64,000 nt of DNA from Stentor roeselii (lineage: Eukaryota; Ciliophora; Heterotrichea; Heterotrichida; Stentoridae), in assembly GCA_006503475.1 (NCBI GenBank), contig RSEH01000039.1:1-64000 (forward strand). Direction: 5' to 3'. The notes below the pieces were generated by a model. It saw nothing but the letters and a program-made list of their open reading frames with translations. It had not been told where the DNA came from and did not search any database. Positions 53,475 through 61,391 of the stretch are shown piece after piece. How positions within the stretch are numbered: the first letter of the stretch is position 1; every line of letters starts with the position of its first letter. The translations under genes were made by a program, and so were the position numbers.

Positions 53475-54617
53475 CTAAATTATTAAATTAAATCTGAAAG
53501 AATAAACATAAAGATCATTAAACGACATCTGATGTTTATCCCCTCCAAAAACATACATTTTATTATCAATGATACAAGCTGAGTGTCCATCACGTGCACA
53601 AGGAACAACGACAACCTTTTCATTATCCTTAACCATTCCACTTCTTTCCTTACTTTCCTCTTTCCCCTTAACAATTTTGCTAAAATCAACACTTTTCCTC
53701 AACACCCCCGACGTAAGAGTAGTCGTTAATTGACTCGGATTCAAATTTTTCTCACTTTCAACTTCAGCATGAAAAATAAGTGACCACTGACAATTTTCCA
53801 AGTTACACGAAAATAACTCATTAGTTTCATGTCCAATTTCCTTAATCCCTCCAAACAAAATAAGTGTACTTCCAACAATTTGACAAGAATGCCCACTGCG
53901 AGCAGTGGGCGAGTCTCCCTTAAGCTGAATATTTGTCCATTCCCAGCGATTCAAGTCTAACTTCCAGAAGTCATTAAGAGTTGAGTGGTCCTCATCCAGT
54001 CCTCCAAAAACAAACATGTTGCTTTGGTAAACTGATGCACTGTGATTACTTCGACTTGAAGGTCCTGAAATATGAAGAACTTGCCAAGTTTCACTTAAAA
54101 TGTTGAAGATATGAATAAGGTTACTTCTGTATCCTTCAATGTAACCTGCGAAAAAGATTAGTTGGTCTTGAAAAGTGATGCAGGAATGAGAGTCCATTTT
54201 AGGAGGCATTGAATTTGTAGGTGTTAATGTTCTCCAGATCATTTTTTCTAGGTTTAGGATGTGTAGGGTGTTGTATTGAATTAGGGTGTTTGTTCCACCG
54301 AAGATGTATAGGTTGCTTGAGTGGATCACTGCGGAGTGACGGCTTATTGCTCCTGGACCACCTTGCAACTTTAAACGAACCCAACGCTCGGTCTCTGGGG
54401 AATCCGGGTCTAGTCTTAACATCCATAAACCTTCTAATGCTCCTTCTCGTAGGTCTTGGCCTCCTAGAATGAATAGTGTACTGCGCCAGACTACTGCTGA
54501 ATGGTAACTTCGACGTCTTGGTAAGGAACCTTGGGTCTGGATTTCTTTCCAGACTCCGGAGATGTGAGCTGAGTTAACTTTTCCTGATGTTGCACTTCTG
54601 GTAATTTTGTTTTCCAT
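53475..54617 (-). CDS. Kelch-repeat beta-propeller protein
   Basis: Protein of 380 residues made of about six kelch units. Each has a HSA/HSC motif and a following IFGG or VFGG (for example YHSAVVWRSTLFILGGQD, HSAVIHSSNLYIFGGTN, SGHSCQIVGSTLILFGGIKE, HSACIIDNKMYVFGGDKH). A loop of about 50 polar residues interrupts the last unit (EKNLNPSQLTTTLTSGV). No BTB or other domain is present, so it is probably a scaffold rather than a ubiquitin-ligase adaptor. Its start is 15 nt from the start of the Piwi gene on the opposite strand, so the two may share a promoter. Confidence 0.8.
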   Translation of the reverse strand: MENKITRSATSGKVNSAHISGVWKEIQTQGSLPRRRSYHSAVVWRSTLFILGGQDLREGALEGLWMLRLDPDSPETERWVRLKLQGGPGAISRHSAVIHSSNLYIFGGTNTLIQYNTLHILNLEKMIWRTLTPTNSMPPKMDSHSCITFQDQLIFFAGYIEGYRSNLIHIFNILSETWQVLHISGPSSRSNHSASVYQSNMFVFGGLDEDHSTLNDFWKLDLNRWEWTNIQLKGDSPTARSGHSCQIVGSTLILFGGIKEIGHETNELFSCNLENCQWSLIFHAEVESEKNLNPSQLTTTLTSGVLRKSVDFSKIVKGKEESKERSGMVKDNEKVVVVPCARDGHSACIIDNKMYVFGGDKHQMSFNDLYVYSFRFNLII

Positions 54618-54632
54618 ATAATAAATTTAAAA

Positions 54633-56882
54633 ATGCAAGTAAATCCCCAAGAAAGAGAAATCACATTAATCTCGAATTGTTTCCGATTCCTATCAACTCC
54701 AGCAAACACAATCTACGGTTACCTAATCGAGTACTCTCCCGAGATCGACGCTACAAACCAAGACCTTCGTCGTTACCTGATCCGTAAAGCTCGTAGCCAA
54801 ATCCAAATCGAACTCAATGATTTTTACTACTACGACTACCTAATTTCAGCAACATATAAACCATCTCCTTTTTCAGTGAAAGTTCAAGGGCGTTCACAAT
54901 CCTTTTACATTTTAAACATTCGTTTCATCAGTACAATAATGCCAGATAGTTTTCAGTTCCTTTGGTACCTAAACATCCTGATAAAAATACAGCAACGTTC
55001 ATTAGGCTTGAAGCAGTTGACCAGCAAGCCCTCATTTTTCAACCCTTCAGAATCAATTGATTTGAAACACTTAGGACTGAGTATTTGGAATGGATATCGA
55101 GCTACCGTTAATACCGTTGCTAATGATTTGTTGATAACAATGGATGTCGCTTCGAAGATTTTCAATCAAAAAAACGTGCTCGATGCTTTTGAAGAGATTA
55201 ATGAACCCAATTTGGAAGCTAGGAAAAGAAGGATTAATGATTTGGTGGCAGGGCAGATTGTTATGACAATTTATAATAAAAGGTTTTATCGAGTTTTAAA
55301 CGTTGATTTTGAAGCTAATCCTGACTCGGAGTTTGAAACTAAGGATGGAAAAATGAGCTTTAGGGAGTATTTAATGCAGCAGTATAATGTTAGGATTAAA
55401 GCTCCTAGGCAACCTATGCTGGTTGCTGCACAGAGGGGGTTTGAAATGAAGATTGTTCCTGAGTTGTGCTTTTTGACAGGGGTACCTGATCGGGTTAGAA
55501 ATAATCCAAGTATTATGAGGTCTATTAGAGAGTTTAATCGGTCTGATCCTGATGAAAGGTTTAAATCTATCATGGCTCATATGGAAAAAATGACCAATCA
55601 GTGCAAAGCACTTGAACAAGGTCAACTGCTGAAGATAAGCCCACAACCAATACAAGTTAGAGCTTTTGAATTACCTGCTATTACCATAAACTTGAAATTT
55701 GAATCGCTTGAATGTACTGAAAGAGGCTTTTCAATAAAAAACACAATAAAAAACCCAGTTCCAATCCCAATCCTAAGAATTTTCCACAACCAAAACGACT
55801 ACAAAAACGCAGAATTTCTAAACATCTCGCTTCAATCTCGTTTAAAAATCCTCGGAATTCCAATAGACCACTTAGACTTCACCCTTTTCGACAGTCCGCC
55901 AACACTATTCGACGAGCTAAACATTCTCCGTCACAATCCAAGTCCTCCAAAGATCTGCATAGTGATTCTTCCAAGAAGAGACAAGCTGTACAACGAGGTG
56001 AAGTCAATATCATTAAAAATCGAAATTCCAGTTCAATGCGTAGTATCTTCCCAATTTCGCAACGATCGTAAAATCGAGTCAATCCTCAACAACCTGACTT
56101 TGCAAATCGCGGCAAAGACCGGGTCTCAACTGTGGACGATTCCTCGAAGCCCGGGCATTCCCCAGATCACGATGATAGTGGGAATGGACGTTTATCATGA
56201 CACAGTAAATCGAAAGCAAAGTGTTTTGGGCTTCGCAGCTTCTTTGAACCCGGATTTCACGAAGTACTACTCAACGATTAGAAAACAGGCAAAAATTGGA
56301 GAAGAAGTCTCTGCTTCTGTTGAAGAATGCTTTCATGAAGCTCTTCTCGCGTTTTTTGAGGAGACTAGACAACGATTTTTACCTAATTGTATCGTTGTTT
56401 TTAGGGATGGTGTTGGGGATTCACAGGAGGATATTGTGAAAAATGTTGAGATTAGAGGACTTTTCAAGGTTTTTAGAAGGTTTCAAAATTATGAACCTGA
56501 AGTCGTTTATGTTGTTATTTGTAAGAGGATTGATACTCGGTTTTTGATACAGTCACATGGAAGTTATTTTAATCCTAGAGCTGGAACTTGCATTTTTGAT
56601 GAAGAGGTTTGTGATGATGATACTTTTTATTTGATTACGACTAATGTTTTTCAGGGAACAGCTACTCCAGTAAAGTACAAAATAGTAGAAAATCATTCAA
56701 ATATAAGTAAAAGAACTCTCAGTCAATTTGCATTCAGTCTTTGCCACTTATACTATAACTGGAAAGGATCAATTAAGCTTCCCGTCTGCACTCAACTTGC
56801 TCACAAACTTGCTTATGTAGTAGGTGAGAACGTTCACATAGACGCATCAGAGAAGTTAAGAAAAACCTATTGGTACTTATAA
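54633..56882 (+). CDS. PIWI: Piwi-clade Argonaute protein
   Basis: Protein of 749 residues. An N-terminal region is followed by a PAZ domain (about 185-300) and a PIWI domain (about 440-749). Catalytic residues of the RNase H-like site are visible: Asp near 519 in IVGMDVYHD, the Glu finger in KIGEEVSASVEECF, Asp near 592 in VVFRDGVGDSQ, and His near 724 in CTQLAHKLAYVVGE. The tetrad is complete, so it should be a slicer. The C-terminus ends in TYWYL, hydrophobic as in active Piwi proteins. In ciliates Piwi proteins bind scan RNAs and guide macronuclear DNA elimination, or silence genes. Which role applies here is not shown. Confidence 0.92.
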   Translation: MQVNPQEREITLISNCFRFLSTPANTIYGYLIEYSPEIDATNQDLRRYLIRKARSQIQIELNDFYYYDYLISATYKPSPFSVKVQGRSQSFYILNIRFISTIMPDSFQFLWYLNILIKIQQRSLGLKQLTSKPSFFNPSESIDLKHLGLSIWNGYRATVNTVANDLLITMDVASKIFNQKNVLDAFEEINEPNLEARKRRINDLVAGQIVMTIYNKRFYRVLNVDFEANPDSEFETKDGKMSFREYLMQQYNVRIKAPRQPMLVAAQRGFEMKIVPELCFLTGVPDRVRNNPSIMRSIREFNRSDPDERFKSIMAHMEKMTNQCKALEQGQLLKISPQPIQVRAFELPAITINLKFESLECTERGFSIKNTIKNPVPIPILRIFHNQNDYKNAEFLNISLQSRLKILGIPIDHLDFTLFDSPPTLFDELNILRHNPSPPKICIVILPRRDKLYNEVKSISLKIEIPVQCVVSSQFRNDRKIESILNNLTLQIAAKTGSQLWTIPRSPGIPQITMIVGMDVYHDTVNRKQSVLGFAASLNPDFTKYYSTIRKQAKIGEEVSASVEECFHEALLAFFEETRQRFLPNCIVVFRDGVGDSQEDIVKNVEIRGLFKVFRRFQNYEPEVVYVVICKRIDTRFLIQSHGSYFNPRAGTCIFDEEVCDDDTFYLITTNVFQGTATPVKYKIVENHSNISKRTLSQFAFSLCHLYYNWKGSIKLPVCTQLAHKLAYVVGENVHIDASEKLRKTYWYL

Positions 56883-56892
56883 ACTATTTAAT

Positions 56893-57915
56893 CTACTTTT
56901 TAGTCTTCTTACCTTTTTTCGTGATTTTTCCTTTTTTCTTCAACGATTTATTGCGACTTATAGCTTTCACCTTGATCGGTGATTGCTTTTCCTGATCCTT
57001 CTCTCTTTCAAAATCAACATTTAATGTAGGCCGTTCTTTTTTCATTTCAATTTCTGGACTTTCTACAGTCTTCTGTGTTCCCAGCTGATTATCAAGTAAG
57101 AAATTTCCAATTTTCACTGATTTAGTTGAAATTCCTCTGCTTTCTAATGACTCTTTTGATTTATTTTTATAGTAATACCCTTTCAGTACTTGGTCTAAGG
57201 CGCTTGCTGTGTTTTTATAGTTTTTTGACATCCGAGATAAAATATCTTCTTCACCAAACTTATAATTTTTCAGTACTTTTGAAGAATTGTTTATATTTTC
57301 AGTTAATTCTCTGAAATATGGACTCCTGGATATTTATTACATTGAAACAACGACTTCTTCACTCCATTCGTGGAAATTAGGGACTTTCCAACTTTCAATA
57401 ACTTTAAAAATTTCCTTAAAAAACTCGAAATCAACCTGCCTTACTTTAACCAAGGCAAAAATTTCAATAAAAGGTTTTAAAAGAGTCTTAGAAATGCAAA
57501 AGTCAACATCTTTTAAACTTTTTGTTAAAATTTTACCGACTGTCAAAACAAACCCAAGTCCCTCAGGAATCGAGTTTTCAATAAAACTTTTAAAAACACC
57601 TTCCAAATTCTCTTCAAGTTTTCTTTGCACAGTGATTTTAACACAACCATCAATAATCCTTTCCAAAAATTCTAAAACATTTTCAACTTCCCGAATTTCT
57701 AAAACCATCCAATTCCTCCTAATTTTCTCTAAAAGTTCTTGAAATCTCAAAAACCAATTTTCAATTTCTGGATCCTTCATCAAAAAGCAGAAGTTTTGAT
57801 GAAAACTTTGAACCTTTTGCAGTCTTTCCAAGCAATCCCTACAAAAATCTTTAACAGATCCTGGAGTTTCCACATACTTTCTTCTGATCCATTTTTTAAT
57901 CAAAAAATCATTCAT
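56893..57915 (-). CDS. Unknown protein, two exons, Lys-rich tail
   Basis: Two open frames are joined by a 15-nt intron at 57326-57340, which splits an ATG codon (AT|G) and removes TAA. The result is about 335 residues. The first 190 are helical and hydrophobic (FLERIIDGCVKITVQ, FVLTVGKILTKSL). The middle has ELTENINNSSKVLKNYKF and DILSRMSKNYKNTASALDQV. The last 60 are very basic (KKKGKITKKGKKTKK). No domain recognised. The Lys-rich tail suggests microtubule, nucleic-acid or acidic-partner binding. Without the intron this would look like two short genes. It is tail-to-tail with the Piwi gene (10 nt). Confidence 0.7.
57326..57340 (-). other. 15-nt intron inside an ATG codon
   Basis: On the minus strand it reads gtaataaatatccag, with A at position 10. 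It fuses EEVVVS-Met with SPYFRELTENIN in one frame. Confidence 0.8.
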
Positions 57916-58099
57916 TATAATAATTTCGATAAATTCCCTAAACCTAATCCATCATCTGCTTACCTAAAAAGAATCATTGACTACAATCATTTCGATAAAA
58001 TCCCTTAAACCTAATCCATCATCTACTTACCTAAAAAGAATCATTCACTACAATAATTTCGATAAAATCCCTTAAACCTAATCCTTCATCTACTTAACT
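57902..58099. repeat. Tandem triplication of a 67-bp gene junction
   Basis: Units at about 57902-57965, 57966-58032 and 58033-58099 share aatttcgataaaatccctta, cctaatccatcatct and tacttacctaaaaagaatca with few differences. The first unit contains the ATG of the gene at 57915 and the last contains the stop of the V-ATPase E gene. The copies repeat the last codons of one gene and the first codons of the next. Confidence 0.8.
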
Positions 58100-58789
58100 A
58101 AAAAGAAGTTTCCTAAGTTCCGGAGTTTTCGCTGCCAAGACCGCTGCAAGTCTTTCATCAAGAGTATTAATGCAGCGAATCTTTCCATGATGCGAGGTCA
58201 AAATAACGCCACCACTACAGCTGACTCCATGAGCAGCTTCCTCAGGTCCAGGTGGCAGATGATGATGATTATCGACTTCAAGTGAGACTTCATAGTCCTT
58301 TCCAGTGCTTTCCTTCATGATATGCAGATATCTGTGCTTTGCCGAGGCGAGGACATCTTCCACCAAGTGTTTATCACAAGCCCTGCAGAGGACAGAGACA
58401 TTCTTTTCAAGAAGTTTGATGAGGCCATTGACGATGAGGTCTTCCAAGACTTTCTTATACTGGGTCGGGTTCTTTTTTGACCTGTGGGCAAGTTCACTTC
58501 TGGCTTCTTCTAAAAGTTGATTCATGCAGTCGTTCCTGGCCTTCATGATTTCCATTCTTGCTGAGTTAATCGCTGTGCTTCGGTCAATTCTTCTCTTTAC
58601 CTCCAGCTGCTTCCATCGCTTGGTGTTGTCGGCCATTAACTTCTTTCGGGCGTTGTTTATGTGAGTGGATTTGACTCGGTTGTACTCGTCTTCAGTCTTG
58701 CTCTCAATTTCTCGCGCCTTTTCTTTGGCCTCTTCTTGAACGAAAGAAATCATTTGCTTGATTCGGTCGTTGGCCTCTTGTTCGTTCAT
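58094..58789 (-). CDS. ATP6V1E: V-type H+-ATPase subunit E
   Basis: Protein of 231 residues, the family's usual length (about 226). It has a long N-terminal helix of EANDRIKQMISFVQEEAKEKA type, the conserved EYNRVKSTHINNARKK, and a middle helix with SARMEIMKARNDCMNQLLEE. The C-terminal globular domain has SGGVILTSHHGKIRCINTLD and ERLAAVLAAKTPELRKLLF, the family signature. Subunit E is a peripheral stalk part of the V1 sector that holds the rotor against the membrane. All landmarks are present. Confidence 0.95.
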   Translation of the reverse strand: MNEQEANDRIKQMISFVQEEAKEKAREIESKTEDEYNRVKSTHINNARKKLMADNTKRWKQLEVKRRIDRSTAINSARMEIMKARNDCMNQLLEEARSELAHRSKKNPTQYKKVLEDLIVNGLIKLLEKNVSVLCRACDKHLVEDVLASAKHRYLHIMKESTGKDYEVSLEVDNHHHLPPGPEEAAHGVSCSGGVILTSHHGKIRCINTLDERLAAVLAAKTPELRKLLFS

Positions 58790-58875
58790 TTATATCGCCA
58801 TATTGGCCTGGTTTTTTTGATTTAAAAGAGGAAGTTTAATAAAGACTGAGATGTTTTTATATTTTATTAGAAAAC

Positions 58876-59541
58876 ATGCAATTTGAGTCTATCACTATGC
58901 TTAAACACAAGTTTGAAGAGATTAAAAACAATATCTTGAATATAGAAAAGGAAAAACTTAAGAAATTTGAAGAACTTCAGATTTTTTCTAACTTTCATAG
59001 AAATGAACACCAACGACCTGCCAGTGCATGTCGATTAAGACCCAATCGCCCGGAAGACGAATCAGAACTAGTCCAATCATTGAGAAATCAAATCCAAGAC
59101 CTTCAAAAAATAACTCAAGACCAGTCTCTAACAATTCAAAATTTAAAAAATGAAAATCACGACCTCCGAGCACAACTAGACCAATTCATCTTAAAAGAAA
59201 AAAACAACAAACAACGTCCATCATCATGTCTTCGTAGTTCTTCATCATCTCCTAAAAAGCGAGTAGCATTCGCAAAAGACTTGACATCCGTTAAGTACTT
59301 TTCCCCTTCAAGCCATGAAAACACGAATCCTTGTTCTTTACAATCAAAGCCCTTTCCATCAAGTCCCAATCGTCCAGAGTCAACTCCTCGTGGGTCTCTT
59401 TACCATCGTTCACTTCGAGGTTTTTTAGACCAGAAGCGAGTACAAATGAGTAAACTTTCAATTCAATCCTTTGACAGTCAAATATCTGACTACTTCAAAG
59501 AGCGATCAGAGCGTCTTGCAGCAAGTATGTTTAAAGAATAA
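58876..59541 (+). CDS. Unknown coiled-coil protein with Ser-rich basic stretches
   Basis: Protein of 221 residues. A helix at 5-40 (FEEIKNNILNIEKEKLKKFE) is followed by RPASACRLRPNRP, then a coiled coil (SELVQSLRNQIQDLQKITQ, LKNENHDLRAQLDQ). Ser-Pro-rich basic segments with SSSSSPKKRVAFAKD and SSPNRPESTPRG come next, and the C-terminus is SDYFKERSERLAASMF. No known domain. Repeated RPxS and SP motifs suggest phosphorylation and a disordered scaffold. It is between V-ATPase E and CFAP52 genes, and tail-to-tail with the latter (8 nt). Confidence 0.65.
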   Translation: MQFESITMLKHKFEEIKNNILNIEKEKLKKFEELQIFSNFHRNEHQRPASACRLRPNRPEDESELVQSLRNQIQDLQKITQDQSLTIQNLKNENHDLRAQLDQFILKEKNNKQRPSSCLRSSSSSPKKRVAFAKDLTSVKYFSPSSHENTNPCSLQSKPFPSSPNRPESTPRGSLYHRSLRGFLDQKRVQMSKLSIQSFDSQISDYFKERSERLAASMFKE

Positions 59542-59549
59542 TTAACTAA

Positions 59550-61391
59550 CTAAGGTAAGTTCCAAATGAAAATCGCTCCTTCATTGCCGACACTTACAAG
59601 ATTTTTCTGATCAGGGGAAAAGACGATTTTTTGGATAGTTGAAGAATGCCCGATGCCTTCATAAAGGACGACTCCTTCGTCGTAACTCCAGAGTTTTACT
59701 ACTTGGTCCTCGCCTCCTGAAGCGAAATGATTTCCTTCTTTGTTGATGGCTAAGGCGTTTACTTCGCCTTCTTCGGAGCCGTCTAACATTCGAATGGCTT
59801 GCCCGTCGAAGGTGTCCCAATAAGTGACTTTTCGGTCGGAGCCTGTTGTGATCAGTTGGCTTTCGTCTGGGTGGTAAAGGACTTGCTTGAACATCGTGCT
59901 TTCGAATAAACATGTCAGTCTTGTGAAACTCTTTAAGTCCCATACTATGCAACTACCGTCTGAACTCGCACTTACTGCCAGGTCGTTTGAACGGTTTAAT
60001 TGAATTGACCATACACGACCTCGGTGCTCTTTCATTGATGCCTCCATTGTTTGGGTTTGTCTTCCGATTCGCCATACTCGCACTTCACCTTCCATACCTC
60101 CTGAGACTATTCGTGTTGAATCTGCTGCACCGATTAAAGCTGTTACTCCGTGACGGTGGGCATCGTTGACCACATACATCAACTTTCCACTCTGTGGTAA
60201 AAACGCTCTAAGTTTTCCATCATTCCATCCGGACAATATAGACTTTCCATCATAAGAAAAAGTGACACAAAAGCATTCCAAATTAGGTACCTGGACCCTA
60301 AGTAATTCCTGTCTATTCCTTGCATTCCAGACCCTGATATCATTGAGAGAGCAAGTAGCAAATACCTCAGAATAATTATAAGGAAAAGCAATATCATTAA
60401 TTTTCTCATAATGACAGGTATTCCTAAGTTCAGGTCTGAGCTGGTCAGTATCAACCAAATAAATATTAGACTGGCCAGTGCCAAGGAAAAAATGAGTATT
60501 ATCCTGAGTAAGACTCAAAGAAGTAACCGCTCCAAGCACTGAACTTTCTCCCTTCACCTGCAGATTTTGACTTCCCAGCTTTGCGACGGTCCCGTCGCCA
60601 GCTCCAACAATCAAGTCCCCATTCGCCATAAGTGCAAGGCACTGAACACCCTGCGAAAACAACTTCCTCACAGGTCCCGATCTTTTATAAAGTGCTCTAT
60701 CTAAACTGATCTCCAATATATCTCCAGTCTTGGTACCAACAAAAGCTGCTGAGTCAGTCGGGTCAATCACGATATTCAAAATAGTTCTCTTCAAATTTCC
60801 CAAGTTAACTAAAGTGAAATTCACCTTTTTCGCCACATAATTCGCTTCCCAGATCTTCACTAAAAGGTTCTGAGCAGTAACAAGTCGATTATTCGAGTTG
60901 TTTAAAAACTTCACGTCATATCCTGGTTCATGTCCAATATGAGTACTGCAGAAGCCTTTGCCAGTACTTGACTCCCAGATAATGAGCATGTTATCATCTT
61001 GCCCACCGAGCGAAGCGAGGTAAGCTTCGTCACATGAAAAGCTGAGTGCTTGGATAAGAACTTTATGGAGTTTCATTCGATGCACAACTGAGCGATCAGA
61101 GAAGTTCCAAATGATGATTTCTGCCTGGAAGCCCATATAAGTCTGTTGTCCACTAGCAATTAAATTCCCAGACTTCGAGACAGTGATGCAGGAGACTCGC
61201 TGGTCATGTCCTCTTAAAAAGTGCTGCTGTCGAGTAACGACGTGTCGAATGACAATAGTAGACCCGAGAGGATAAATCAAATGCTCGTTGTCAGGGTGTA
61301 GAAGAAGACCTTGCACTACTTGTCCTGTGAATCCGATAACTGCTCCTAATTCTAACTCCATTAAATTATTAGTTAGCTTCTGGTCACTCAT
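59550..61391 (-). CDS. CFAP52: CFAP52 (WDR16) ciliary WD40 protein
   Basis: About 613 residues from the ATG at 61391. The N-terminus MELELGAVIGFTGQV closely matches family members (AELELDAVIGFNGHV). The text continues HPDNEHLIYPLGSTIVI and later WNDGKLRAFLPQSGKLMYVV and GGMEGEVRVWRIGRQTQ, matching the human protein over its length. Two seven-bladed propellers fill the protein. CFAP52 is a microtubule inner protein of ciliary doublets. If the ATG at 61391 is used, the gene overlaps the preceding kinesin gene by 8 bp in a different frame. A later ATG at 61361 (MELELG) would avoid this. Confidence 0.92.
   Translation of the reverse strand: MSDQKLTNNLMELELGAVIGFTGQVVQGLLLHPDNEHLIYPLGSTIVIRHVVTRQQHFLRGHDQRVSCITVSKSGNLIASGQQTYMGFQAEIIIWNFSDRSVVHRMKLHKVLIQALSFSCDEAYLASLGGQDDNMLIIWESSTGKGFCSTHIGHEPGYDVKFLNNSNNRLVTAQNLLVKIWEANYVAKKVNFTLVNLGNLKRTILNIVIDPTDSAAFVGTKTGDILEISLDRALYKRSGPVRKLFSQGVQCLALMANGDLIVGAGDGTVAKLGSQNLQVKGESSVLGAVTSLSLTQDNTHFFLGTGQSNIYLVDTDQLRPELRNTCHYEKINDIAFPYNYSEVFATCSLNDIRVWNARNRQELLRVQVPNLECFCVTFSYDGKSILSGWNDGKLRAFLPQSGKLMYVVNDAHRHGVTALIGAADSTRIVSGGMEGEVRVWRIGRQTQTMEASMKEHRGRVWSIQLNRSNDLAVSASSDGSCIVWDLKSFTRLTCLFESTMFKQVLYHPDESQLITTGSDRKVTYWDTFDGQAIRMLDGSEEGEVNALAINKEGNHFASGGEDQVVKLWSYDEGVVLYEGIGHSSTIQKIVFSPDQKNLVSVGNEGAIFIWNLP

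Noticed and set aside
56893-57231. Separate 112-residue gene
   Set aside because: The frame extends upstream through a 15-nt intron into the gene starting at 57915, so it is that gene's C-terminal part.
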